A model generated the notes under the pieces. It was not told the origin of the DNA, ran no database searches, and worked only from the letters and a program-made list of their open reading frames with translations. A DNA stretch of 8,790 bases from Pseudomonadota bacterium (GTDB lineage: Bacteria; Pseudomonadota; Gammaproteobacteria; Burkholderiales; Burkholderiaceae_B): positions 1-8,790 of the forward strand of contig JAEYVD010000120.1 of assembly GCA_023432075.1 (NCBI GenBank), written 5' to 3'. Each line of letters starts with the position of its first letter. Positions within the stretch are counted from its first letter, which is position 1. The position numbers and the translations under genes were made by a program. This document shows positions 1 to 7,787 of the stretch, piece after piece.

Positions 1-516
1 CTGATTCACCGGCATGCCGGGCATGTTGTGAATGCCGAAGACCGCATCGCAGGGAAACTTGTCGAACAGCCCGTCCTGCATCATGGCGCGCGCGCCGGCG
101 TTGCCGCCTTCCTCGGCCGGCTGGAAGATGAACACCACGGTGCCGTCAAAATTGCGATGCGTCGACAGATACTGCGCAGCGCCCAGCAGCATCGTCGTGT
201 GCCCATCGTGGCCGCAGCCGTGCATGCGCCCGCTGATCGTGGACTTGTGGGCAAACCGGTTGTGCTCCGGCATCGGCAGCGCATCCATGTCGGCGCGCAG
301 GCCGATGGTCTTGCCGCCGCTGCCGGCGCGCAGAATGCCCACTACCCCGGTTGTCCCCAGCCCCGTGTGGACTTCCAATCCCCAGCCGCGCAGGCGCTCG
401 GCCACCAGGTTGGAGGTGCGCGTTTCCTGAAACGCCAGTTCGGGATGCGCATGGATATCGCGCCGCAGCGCCGTCAGGTCCCCGTGTACGCGTTCGATTT
501 CGGCAATGGTTTTCAT
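1..516 (-). CDS. M20D-family amidohydrolase (hippurate hydrolase / N-acyl-amino-acid hydrolase type), 3' end cut by window
   Basis: This is a cytoplasmic metallo-amidohydrolase of peptidase family M20D, whose members cleave the amide bond of N-acyl amino acids such as hippurate or related conjugates. The visible 172 residues begin MKTIAEIERV and show the family hallmarks in order: HPELAFQE (24-31), LRADMDALPM (73-82), HGCGHDGHT (99-107, with metal ligands Cys101 and His103), PAEEGG (133-138, the catalytic and metal-ligand glutamates) and IHNMPG (162-167, metal-ligand His). The frame is open to base 1, so the dimerisation domain and C-terminus lie outside. ATG at 516 is the only sensible start and fits the family N-terminus, but no purine-rich ribosome binding site precedes it. 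The gene follows the importer operon on the same strand after 111 bp and may be its last member, or it may be expressed separately. The exact substrate is unknown. Confidence 0.96.
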   Translation of the reverse strand, partial: MKTIAEIERVHGDLTALRRDIHAHPELAFQETRTSNLVAERLRGWGLEVHTGLGTTGVVGILRAGSGGKTIGLRADMDALPMPEHNRFAHKSTISGRMHGCGHDGHTTMLLGAAQYLSTHRNFDGTVVFIFQPAEEGGNAGARAMMQDGLFDKFPCDAVFGIHNMPGMPVNQ

Positions 517-519
517 GGC

Positions 520-528
520 TGTGGATAA
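520..528 (-). promoter_or_regulatory. Perfect DnaA-box 9-mer (TTATCCACA) just upstream of the amidohydrolase
   Basis: The minus strand reads TTATCCACA, identical to the strong DnaA-binding consensus. It sits 3 bases before the amidohydrolase ATG, where a ribosome binding site would normally be. I found no second perfect copy in the window. One exact 9-mer is expected by chance about 0.07 times in this length counting both strands. It could be a DnaA regulatory or titration site, or coincidence. Confidence 0.35.
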
Positions 529-567
529 GCTGTCTGGGTGGATGGATGGCGCAGGCGCGAAAGGCCA

Positions 568-611
568 GCTGGTGCGGGAATTCTCGCGCCGCCGCGCGCC
601 CCGCGTCCAGC
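568..611 (-). other. Imperfect GC-rich stem-loop in the gap between ATPase F and the amidohydrolase
   Basis: On the plus strand the arms GCTGGTGCGGG (568-578) and CCCGCGTCCAGC (600-611) pair as two 5-bp helices separated by a one-against-two internal bulge. The GC-rich loop contains a further self-complementary stretch (GCGCG/CGCGC type). Read on the minus strand there is only a short TTT after the hairpin, so it is not a classic rho-independent terminator. It could weaken read-through into the amidohydrolase gene, stabilise the upstream mRNA end, or be incidental in such GC-rich DNA. Confidence 0.3.
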
Positions 612-627
612 CCTTTTTCGGCGCAGG

Positions 628-1640
<1,013 letters not shown>

Positions 1641-1644
<4 letters not shown>

Positions 1645-2651
1645 ATCGTGTCCGGCGCTCCGGCATGCCAGCAGCGCACCCATTGCGCCGGGCGGACTTC
1701 GACAGGCGGCGGTTCGGCCAGACACGCGTCCGTCGCGCGCGGACAGCGCCCCCGGAATGCACAGCCCTGCGGCAGGTTCAAGAGCGACGGCGTCATGCCG
1801 GGGATCGGCACCAGCGGCTTGCCTCGCGACGCCGGCGTCGGAATCGACGCAATCAACCCATGCGTATACGGATGCATCGGATGGCTGATGACCGCCTCGG
1901 TGGCGCCCGTTTCCACGACACGGCCCGCGTACATCACCGAAACACGGTCGGCCAGGCCCGCCACCACGGCCAGGTCATGCGTGATCCAGATGAGGCCGGT
2001 GCCCGTTTCGCGGCAGAGCTTTTGCACCTCGAACAGGATCTGCCCTTGTATCGTGACGTCCAGCGCCGTCGTGGGCTCGTCCGCAATGATGAGGCGCGGC
2101 GAATTCAAGAGCGCAATGGCGATCGCCACCCGCTGGCGCATCCCGCCGGACAGCTGATGCGGATACGTGCGCAGGCGCGCCTCCGGTGAGGGAATGCCCA
2201 CCATCGCCAGCGTCTGTAGTGCGCGCTTTCGCGCCGCTTCGCGCGAGACCTTGGCATGCGCCTGCACCGCCTCGATCATCTGGGTGTCCACCCGCAGCAC
2301 CGGATTGAGCGTCATCATCGGATCCTGGAAGATCATCGCGATCTCCTGTCCACGCAACTGACGCCAACGCGCCGGCGTGGCCGCGCGCAGGTCCTCGCCG
2401 TTGAGCCGAAGATCGCCGCCGACGATGCGGCCGGGCTCATCCAGCAGGCCCATCAACGAAAAGCCCGTGATGCTCTTGCCCGATCCGGACTCGCCGACCA
2501 GCCCCAGGATCTCTCCTTCGGCCAGCGTCAGGTCCACGCCGTCCACGGCTTTGACCACGCCATTGCGCGTGAAGAAATGCGTCTTCAGGCCATGCACCTC
2601 GAGCACCGGGGCCGGGCCCGGCAGGGATCGCTGCGCGGCGTTTGTCTGCAT
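1641..2651 (-). CDS. Peptide/nickel-type ABC transporter ATP-binding protein (DppD/OppD type)
   Basis: This is the partner ATPase of the F-type subunit, forming a heterodimer on the cytoplasmic face of the permease pair. The 336 residues from MQTNAAQRS show Walker A GESGSGKSI (53-61), Q-loop Q109 in MIFQDP, signature LSGGMRQR (167-174), Walker B LIIADE (187-192) followed by PTTALD, and H-loop His225. An oligo_HPY C-terminus has HPYTHGL and cysteines at 297, 303, 310 and 327. This four-Cys spacing has been reported to hold an iron-sulfur cluster in some DppD proteins. I chose the ATG at 2651 because GAGG at 2661-2664 lies 9 nt upstream. The in-frame ATG at 2660 (three residues longer) has that GAGG directly abutting it, too close for ribosome binding. 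The stop overlaps the start of the F-type gene by 4 bp. Confidence 0.95.
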
Positions 2652-2660
2652 CGCCCCCAT

Positions 2661-2664
2661 CCTC
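2661..2664 (-). promoter_or_regulatory. Ribosome binding site that decides the D-type ATPase start
   Basis: The minus strand reads TGAGGATGGGGGCGATG. GAGG overlaps the permease C stop codon (TGA, 2663-2665) and lies 9 nt from the ATG at 2651 but 0 nt from the ATG at 2660, so it favours the shorter protein. A G-run between the two ATGs may also help initiation at 2651. Confidence 0.5.
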
Positions 2665-3586
2665 AATTCGCGTGCCGCGGGTTGAGCACATCGCGCAGGT
2701 GGTCGCCCACCAGGTTGATGGCGATGATGGCCAGCGCCAGCGCAATGCCGGGAAAGAACGAAATCCAATACTGGCCGGAAAGCAGATACTCGAAGCCGTT
2801 GTAGATAAGCATGCCCAGCGACGGCTCGGTGACCGGCACGCCCACGCCCAGGAACGACAGCGTTGCCTCCAGCGCAATCGCGTGCGCCAGGTCGATCGTG
2901 GCGATCACGATGAGCGGCGGCATGCAGTTCGGCAGCACGTGCCGGAACAACACGCGCGACCACGACAGCGACATGCATCGCGCCGCCTCTACGTATTCCT
3001 TGCCGCGTTCGACCAGCGCGGCGCCCCGCGCCGCGCGCGCAAAATACGCCCATTGCACGACGATGAGCGCGATGATCACCTTGTCCACACCCTTGCCCAG
3101 AATGGCCAGCAGCATCAGCGCCACCAGGATCGCCGGGAACGACAACTGGATATCCACAACCCGCATCAGCACGGCGTCGATGCGCCCGCCAAAGTACGCG
3201 GCGATCAGCCCGACCGTGGCGCCAATGCCGAAGGCGGCCAGCACCGACACGGTCGCCACCATCAGGCTCGTGCGCATGCCGTAGAGAATGGCGGAAAAAA
3301 GGTCGCGCGCCTGGCCGTCGGTCCCCAGCCAATGCCGCATCGAACCATCCCCGCTTTCGCTGCCCGGCTTGAGCTTCGAATCCATGATGTCCAGGCTGGC
3401 CAGGTCATAGGGATTCTGCGGCGCGATCCACGGCGCCAGCAGCGCCGCCCCCACGATCACGACCAGCATCACCAGGCCCAGCGTGGCGAGCTTGCTGGCA
3501 AAGAAATCCGACATGAACCGGCGCCAGGGCGACTGCTCTTTCGTCGGGGCCGGGGGCGAGGCAACGGTGGCGGGCGTATTCATCAT
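2663..3586 (-). CDS. Peptide/nickel-type ABC transporter permease (DppC/OppC type)
   Basis: This is an inner-membrane permease subunit that pairs with the B-type permease to form the translocation channel. The 307-residue protein starts MMNTPATVAS. A cytoplasmic, proline-rich N-terminus leads into an OppC_N-like region (about 20-60) with a first membrane helix at about 36-55. The GTDGQARDLFSAILYGMRTSL stretch (88-108, two blocks split by the domain border) is typical of C-type subunits. Further helices lie near 109-132, 150-165, 168-185, 225-247 and 278-295. The cytoplasmic EAA loop is EYVEAARCMSLSWSR (197-211) followed by HVLPN (216-220). The usual glycine of the EAA motif is Ser206. The start overlaps the B-type stop (ATGA, 3583-3586). 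The length is normal for the family and no frame damage is seen. Confidence 0.96.
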   Translation of the reverse strand: MMNTPATVASPPAPTKEQSPWRRFMSDFFASKLATLGLVMLVVIVGAALLAPWIAPQNPYDLASLDIMDSKLKPGSESGDGSMRHWLGTDGQARDLFSAILYGMRTSLMVATVSVLAAFGIGATVGLIAAYFGGRIDAVLMRVVDIQLSFPAILVALMLLAILGKGVDKVIIALIVVQWAYFARAARGAALVERGKEYVEAARCMSLSWSRVLFRHVLPNCMPPLIVIATIDLAHAIALEATLSFLGVGVPVTEPSLGMLIYNGFEYLLSGQYWISFFPGIALALAIIAINLVGDHLRDVLNPRHAN

Positions 3587-4557
3587 CGGCGGCTATCCAG
3601 GCGTACGCGGGGGTCCAGCACCGTGTAGATGATGTCCACCACCAGATTCAACATGACCAGGAAGAAAACGATCAGCAGCAGATACGCCACCACCACCGGC
3701 CGATCCAGGTTGATGATGGAATCGATCAGCAGCTTGCCCATGCCCGGCCACGAAAACACGGTCTCCGTCACGACGGCAAATGCCATCACCTGACCGAACT
3801 CCAGGCCGGCCACCGTCACCACGGGAATCAGAATGTTCTTGAGCAGATGCACGCCCAGGACGCGCTTTTCAGACAGGCCCTTGGCGCGCGCGAACTTGAT
3901 GTAGTCCATGGGCAGCGCCTCGCGCGTGGCGGCGCGAGTCACGCGGATGATCATCGCGCACTTGGCAAACGCGATGGTCGCAGCGGGCAGGGCCAGGCTC
4001 AGCCAGCCGTCCAGCGTCAGCACGCTCAGTTGCAGCGAGCCGATGCTGACGGTGTCGCCGCGGCCGCCGGCCGGCACCCAGCCCAGCATCACCGCAAACA
4101 CCATGATGAGCATCAGGCCCACCCAAAAATTGGGCAGCGAAAATCCCAGCACGGAGCCCGTCATGATCGCGCGCGAGCCCACCGCCGCGGGTTTCAGGCC
4201 CGCCAGGATGCCGAGCGGCACGCCGATCAGCACCGACAGCAGCATCGCCACACAGGCCAGCTCGACCGTCGCCGGCATGCGCTCCAGGATCAGGTGCATG
4301 GCCGGTTCGCCGGTCAGGAAGCTGTTCCCGAAATCGCCGCGCACGGCCTGGCTCATGAAGATCAGGTACTGCCGCCACAAGGGCTGGTCCAGCCCCAGCG
4401 ACGCGCTGATCGCGGCGCGCTGCGCCTCGGTCGCTTCCGGACTGGCCAGCATCGAGACCGGATCGCCGACCATGTAAATGCCGGCAAAGACCAACGCCGA
4501 CATGACAAGCATGACGACGATGGTCTGCAGCAGCCTTCTGACAATGGTTGCAAGCAC
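3583..4557 (-). CDS. Peptide/nickel-type ABC transporter permease (DppB/OppB type)
   Basis: This is an inner-membrane permease subunit, 324 residues. The N-terminal helix (about 11-30) is followed by a periplasmic segment containing GLDQPLWRQYLIFMSQ (55-70) and GDFGNSF (74-80), both characteristic of B-type subunits. Membrane helices then fall near 97-120, 131-160, 186-205, 241-265 and 289-311. The EAA-type loop reads EALPMDYIKFARAKGLSEKR (213-232), with the conserved ARAKGL block intact, and the protein ends near LDPRVRLDSRR. The start is GTG at 4557, 19 bp after the binding-protein stop. Only a weak CGGGCGA purine stretch precedes it, so a slightly different start is possible, but MLATIVRRLL is a typical beginning for this family. 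Confidence 0.95.
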   Translation of the reverse strand: MLATIVRRLLQTIVVMLVMSALVFAGIYMVGDPVSMLASPEATEAQRAAISASLGLDQPLWRQYLIFMSQAVRGDFGNSFLTGEPAMHLILERMPATVELACVAMLLSVLIGVPLGILAGLKPAAVGSRAIMTGSVLGFSLPNFWVGLMLIMVFAVMLGWVPAGGRGDTVSIGSLQLSVLTLDGWLSLALPAATIAFAKCAMIIRVTRAATREALPMDYIKFARAKGLSEKRVLGVHLLKNILIPVVTVAGLEFGQVMAFAVVTETVFSWPGMGKLLIDSIINLDRPVVVAYLLLIVFFLVMLNLVVDIIYTVLDPRVRLDSRR

Positions 4558-4576
4558 GAGATATCGCCCGGCGCGT

Positions 4577-6163
4577 TTACTTCTTCAGCGTAGCGTTCTG
4601 CGCCAAGGTGACCTGGTCCGGACGGCCTTGATAGCGGATGTCGTTCTTCATCGCCCAGACCGACAGCTCGAAATGCACGGGCAGCATCGCGAAATCATCC
4701 ATGGCGATATTGCTTGCCGTGGACAGCAGCTCCGCGCGCTTGGCGTCATCCATCGTGGACGAGGCCTGCTTCACCAGTTCGTCCATCTTGGGGTTGGAGT
4801 AGCGGCTGCGGTTCGTCGTGCCCTGGCCCGCTTCCGGATTGCGCGTCATCAGCAGCGACGTCAGCGCGTTCGACATTTCACCGCTGGTCACCGACCAGCC
4901 CGCCAGATAAGCCGAGAACGAGTAGCTGTCGCGGTTCTTGAAGAACACCGGGGGCGCCATCGCATCCACGCTGGTCTTCACGCCGATGCGTGTCCACATC
5001 GAAGCAATGGCCTGCGCCACCTTCGAATCGTTGACATAGCGGCCGGACGGCGAACCCAGCGTGATCGAAAACCCGTTGGGATACCCCGCTTCCTTGAGCA
5101 GCGCCTTGGCCTTTTCGACATCGGCCTTGGGGGCCTTCGAATGTTCCTTGCTGGCGCCGAACATCGGGTACGGCAGCAGGTTGCCCGCGGGCAGGGCGAC
5201 GCCGCCCATCACGCGTTCGACCAGCGCATCGCGATTGATCGCCAGCGACAAGGCCTCGCGCACGCGCTTGTCCTTCATCGGATTCTTGTCGGTGCCCTGC
5301 ACGCCGGGCGAGGGCTCCGCATACTGGTCCAACGCCACGTACACCACACGCACCGACGGCGTTTCCTCGACAAAGAGTTTCTTGTCGGACTTGAGCTTGG
5401 GCAGGTCATCGGTGGGAGGATCTTCGATCATGTCCACATCGCCCGCCAACAGCGCCGCCACGCGCGCGGCGGCGTTACTGATCGGACGATAGACCACGCG
5501 ATCCCATTCGGGCTTCTTGCCCCAGTAGTTATCGTTGCGGGCCAGCACGAATTCCGCGCCGCGCTTCCAGGACACGAACTTGTAGGGACCGGTCCCGATC
5601 AGCCCGTCGCCGCTATTCAATTCGGTCGTGGTCTTGCCTTCCGCGGCGGGACCCGACGCGGCTTTTTTCGACATGATGGGCAGCTGCGCCAGGTTGACCA
5701 GCAGATTGGGCGCGACGTCCTTGGTGGTGATGCGGATCGTCATCGGATCGACCGCTTCGGTCTTGGCGACAGACCCCAGATACAGCGTGAACGGCGATGG
5801 GCTGTTGGGCACCTTCGGCACGCGATCGTACGTGAACACGACGTCCTCGGCGGTGAACGGCGTGCCATCGGAGAACTTCACATTCGGGCGCAGCTTGAAG
5901 GTCCAGACCTTGCCATCGACCGTCCAGGATTCCGCCAGCGACGGCTGGGGCTTGAGCTGCGCGTCGGTGGCGACAAGCGTATCGAAGATGGTTTGGGAGA
6001 TCTGCGTGTTGGGCGTCAATGCGTGATATTGCGGATCCATCGAAGACGGCTCGGTCTTCAATCCGATCACCAAATCGCGGGCCATGGCCGAACTGAATGT
6101 GCCACAGGCCATCACCACCGCGGCTGCGCCGCAGGCCAAGACACGCGAAAACCGAGACGCCAT
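4577..6163 (-). CDS. Periplasmic solute-binding protein, SBP_bac_5 family (peptide/nickel-type ABC importer)
   Basis: This is the substrate receptor of the importer, exported to the periplasm. It has 528 residues. The signal peptide is MASRFSRVLA then a hydrophobic core, with a likely cleavage after SSAMA (residue 28). A lipobox-like VMAC (17-20) makes a lipoprotein conceivable. The family signature is clear: WTFKLRPNVKFSDGTPFTAED (87-107, split across the strand and loop), GTGPYKF (190-196), YVALDQ (275-280), KDKRVREALSLAINRD (297-312) and YSNPKMDELV (455-464). The loop that is GWxxDxxDP in many dipeptide binders is GWSVTSGEM (422-430), so dipeptide specificity should not be assumed. The start at 6163 has a good GGGAG site 6 nt upstream; a longer in-frame ATG at 6235 adds residues unlike a leader. 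It is the first gene of the operon and is divergent from mnmE. Confidence 0.96.
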   Translation of the reverse strand: MASRFSRVLACGAAAVVMACGTFSSAMARDLVIGLKTEPSSMDPQYHALTPNTQISQTIFDTLVATDAQLKPQPSLAESWTVDGKVWTFKLRPNVKFSDGTPFTAEDVVFTYDRVPKVPNSPSPFTLYLGSVAKTEAVDPMTIRITTKDVAPNLLVNLAQLPIMSKKAASGPAAEGKTTTELNSGDGLIGTGPYKFVSWKRGAEFVLARNDNYWGKKPEWDRVVYRPISNAAARVAALLAGDVDMIEDPPTDDLPKLKSDKKLFVEETPSVRVVYVALDQYAEPSPGVQGTDKNPMKDKRVREALSLAINRDALVERVMGGVALPAGNLLPYPMFGASKEHSKAPKADVEKAKALLKEAGYPNGFSITLGSPSGRYVNDSKVAQAIASMWTRIGVKTSVDAMAPPVFFKNRDSYSFSAYLAGWSVTSGEMSNALTSLLMTRNPEAGQGTTNRSRYSNPKMDELVKQASSTMDDAKRAELLSTASNIAMDDFAMLPVHFELSVWAMKNDIRYQGRPDQVTLAQNATLKK

Positions 6164-6169
6164 CGTGAT

Positions 6170-6174
6170 CTCCC
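6170..6174 (-). promoter_or_regulatory. Ribosome binding site of the solute-binding protein
   Basis: GGGAG on the minus strand lies 6 nt before the ATG at 6163. It is the strongest ribosome binding site of the operon and fixes the start at MASRFSRV rather than the in-frame ATG at 6235, which would put 24 extra residues in front of the signal peptide. Confidence 0.65.
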
Positions 6175-6216
6175 AGAGTTGTTTCGGGTTTTGAACCTCG
6201 GGGCCACAGTAACCAG

Positions 6217-6245
6217 CAAACAATGCGCCGCGCAACAGTTATATT
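6217..6245 (+). promoter_or_regulatory. Candidate mnmE promoter
   Basis: TATATT at 6240-6245 matches five of six bases of the sigma-70 -10 consensus. CAAACA at 6217-6222, 17 bp upstream, matches three of six of the -35. Transcription would begin around 6252, leaving a leader of about 28 nt before the mnmE ATG. The -35 is weak, so the call is tentative. Confidence 0.35.
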
Positions 6246-6257
6246 CCCCTATTGTTT
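6218..6257. promoter_or_regulatory. Operator-like 7-bp perfect inverted repeat (AAACAAT...ATTGTTT)
   Basis: AAACAAT at 6218-6224 and ATTGTTT at 6251-6257 are exact reverse complements separated by 26 bp. The arm centres are 33 bp apart, about three helical turns, so both arms would face the same side of the DNA. The arms enclose the candidate divergent -10 hexamers. A repressor or activator bound to both arms could control the importer and mnmE together, but no regulator gene is visible and the repeat may be chance in this AT-richer gap. Confidence 0.35.
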
Positions 6258-6268
6258 AGCCTTGCCAT
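6238..6268 (-). promoter_or_regulatory. Candidate promoter of the importer operon
   Basis: On the minus strand TATAAC (6243 to 6238) matches five of six -10 bases. A poor TGGCAA lies 18 bp further upstream as a -35. Transcription would start near 6231, giving a leader of about 70 nt to the binding-protein ATG at 6163. This -10 overlaps the mnmE -10 on the opposite strand, so the two promoters would compete. The weak -35 suggests an activator or low basal use. Confidence 0.3.
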
Positions 6269-6279
6269 CTGCCTCTGAT

Positions 6280-7632
6280 ATGTCCGCTTACGCCCCCATT
6301 GCCGCCATTGCCACCGCTCCTGGAAGAGGCGGCATCGGCGTCGTGCGCATTTCTGGTGCGGACCTGTCCGAATTGGTGCGGCGCCTGTTCCAGCGCGATC
6401 TCACCCCCCGCCATGCGCACTATCTTCCCTTCAAGACCGTCGAAGGCGAACTGCTGGACGAAGGCATCGCCATCTACTTTCGTGCACCGCATTCCTACAC
6501 TGGCGAAGACGTGCTGGAACTGCAAGGGCACGGCGGGCCGGCCGTGCTGCGCCGCGTGCTGGACAGCTGCCTTGCCGCCGGCCGCGACCTGGGCGTGCGA
6601 CTGGCCGAACCCGGCGAATTCACCCGCCGCGCCTTCCTGAACGACCGCATGGATCTGGCGCAGGCCGAAGCGGTTGCCGACCTGATCGAAGCCTCGTCCG
6701 TGGCAGCCGCGCGGGGCGCCATGGCATCGCTGTCAGGCGAATTCTCGGCGCGCGTCAACGACCTGTCCGACCGCATCATTCACCTGCGCATGCTGGTCGA
6801 AGCGACGCTGGATTTTCCCGAAGAAGAGATCGACTTCCTGGAGAAGTATCAGGCGCGTCCCACCCTGGACGCATTGGCCGGCGACCTGTCCGCGCTGATC
6901 GCGCAGGCGCGCCAGGGCGTCATCCTGCGAGAGGGCCTGCATGTGGTGTTGGCCGGCCAGCCCAACGTGGGCAAGTCCAGCCTGCTCAATGCGCTGGCGG
7001 GTGACGACATCGCCATCGTCACCCCCATTGCGGGCACCACGCGCGACAAAGTGGTGCAGGAAATCCATATCGATGGCGTGCCGCTGCATATTGTCGACAC
7101 GGCCGGCCTGCGCGAAACCGAAGACACTGTCGAAAGCATCGGCATCGCGCGCACCTGGCAGGAAATCGAACGCGCCGACGTCATCCTCCATTTGCAGGAT
7201 GCCACCCAGCCGGGCGACGAACTCGACGCGCAGATCACCGCGCGCCTGCCCGCCCGCACGCCGGTGCTGAAAGTGTTCAACAAGGTTGACCTGTTGCCCG
7301 AGCCTTTCGTCCCCGGTCCCGGCGAACTGGGCATCTCGGCCAAGCGCGGCGCCGGGCTGGACGCGCTTCGTGCCGAACTGCTGCAAATCGCGGGATGGAA
7401 CCCTGGCGCCGAGTCGCCGTGGCTCGCGCGCGAACGGCATCTGCATGCATTGCAGGAGGCTGCCGAACATCTGGAACTGGCCGCCGCGCATGCCAGTCAG
7501 GATGACCGGGTGCTGGACCTGTTTGCAGAGGAACTGCGGCTGGCGCATGACAGCTTGTCGAGTATCACTGGCAAGTTCACCAGCGATGACCTGCTGGGAG
7601 AGATTTTCTCCAGTTTTTGCATTGGGAAGTAG
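6280..7632 (+). CDS. mnmE: tRNA uridine-5-carboxymethylaminomethyl(34) synthesis GTPase MnmE
   Basis: MnmE (TrmE) works with MnmG to modify the wobble uridine U34 of certain tRNAs, using a potassium-stimulated GTPase cycle and a folate-binding N-terminal domain. The 450-residue protein is full length. The N-terminal domain starts with [22 protein letters not shown] (5-26, split between strand and loop) and carries [17 protein letters not shown] (70-86). The G domain has G1 GQPNVGKSS (226-234), G2 TTRD (253-256), G3 DTAG (273-276), G4 NKVD (334-337) and G5 SAK (353-355). The C-terminal motif FCIGK (446-450) with its conserved cysteine is intact. The ATG at 6280 gives the family N-terminus; an in-frame ATG at 6223 would add 19 residues not typical of MnmE. 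No clear ribosome binding site precedes 6280. It is divergent from the importer operon. Confidence 0.99.
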   Translation: MSAYAPIAAIATAPGRGGIGVVRISGADLSELVRRLFQRDLTPRHAHYLPFKTVEGELLDEGIAIYFRAPHSYTGEDVLELQGHGGPAVLRRVLDSCLAAGRDLGVRLAEPGEFTRRAFLNDRMDLAQAEAVADLIEASSVAAARGAMASLSGEFSARVNDLSDRIIHLRMLVEATLDFPEEEIDFLEKYQARPTLDALAGDLSALIAQARQGVILREGLHVVLAGQPNVGKSSLLNALAGDDIAIVTPIAGTTRDKVVQEIHIDGVPLHIVDTAGLRETEDTVESIGIARTWQEIERADVILHLQDATQPGDELDAQITARLPARTPVLKVFNKVDLLPEPFVPGPGELGISAKRGAGLDALRAELLQIAGWNPGAESPWLARERHLHALQEAAEHLELAAAHASQDDRVLDLFAEELRLAHDSLSSITGKFTSDDLLGEIFSSFCIGK

Positions 7633-7697
7633 TCAGGGTCTTTACCCCGCAACGTGCTTGCGCACATCGATTTGGTTAATTAATAAGACTCTTCTGA

Positions 7698-7727
7698 TTT
7701 ACACGAAATATCGGCGGCTTTTACAAC
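7698..7727 (+). promoter_or_regulatory. Candidate promoter for the VgrG-like/DUF4123-like ORFs
   Basis: TTTACA (7698-7703) matches five of six -35 bases, and TACAAC (7722-7727), 18 bp downstream, matches four of six -10 bases. Transcription would start near 7734, about 55 nt before the ATG at 7788. It is the best hexamer pair I found in the AT-rich spacer. Confidence 0.35.
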
Positions 7728-7730
7728 CGG

Positions 7731-7748
7731 TGGTGCCCTTTGGCACCA
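7731..7748 (+). repeat. Perfect 7-bp hairpin TGGTGCC-CTTT-GGCACCA
   Basis: TGGTGCC (7731-7737) and GGCACCA (7742-7748) are exact reverse complements around a 4-nt loop. No T-run follows, so it is not a standard terminator. Placed at the predicted transcript start it could stabilise the leader, or act as a protein-binding palindrome. Confidence 0.45.
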
Positions 7749-7787
7749 AGGACGGCCCAAGCGGTCTGTCCCAACCGGAAGCCCGCC

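Larger units (their letters stand above)
7633..7787. other. AT-rich spacer between mnmE and the T6SS-like ORFs
   Basis: The 155-bp gap contains a stretch (about 7668-7710) much richer in A and T than the surrounding genes, including the palindrome TTAATTAA at 7676-7683. No rho-independent terminator follows mnmE. The stretch likely holds the promoter for the downstream ORFs and could be a target for an H-NS-like silencer, as often seen at T6SS-associated islands; this is inference from base composition only. Confidence 0.5.

Noticed and set aside
3079..3162. DnaA-box-like 9-mers TTGTCCACA and ATATCCACA within the C-type permease gene
   Set aside because: Each has a mismatch to the consensus and both lie inside a conserved coding sequence, so they are best explained by codons.
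2663..3332. Long upstream extension of the D-type ATPase frame into the C-type permease gene
   Set aside because: The extension is out of frame with the permease and has no domain; the ATPase N-terminus and the ribosome binding site at 2661-2664 place the start at 2651. A permease-ATPase fusion is not supported.
2642..3628. 328-codon plus-strand open frame opposite the C-type permease
   Set aside because: Arg/His/Gln-rich shadow of a convincing membrane protein gene; no start signal or domain seen.
6164..6235. Longer binding-protein start at the ATG at 6235
   Set aside because: It would put 24 non-leader residues before a normal signal peptide and would overlap the predicted promoter; 6163 has a good GGGAG site.
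4478..6259. 593-codon plus-strand open frame opposite the solute-binding protein
   Set aside because: It is antisense to a gene with clear family motifs along its length; its translation is Arg/His/Gly-rich with no recognisable domain, as expected for a shadow frame in GC-rich DNA.
7650..7665. Short GTGC-TTGC-GCAC hairpin after mnmE as a terminator
   Set aside because: Only a 4-bp stem and no T-run follows, so it is too weak to call a terminator.
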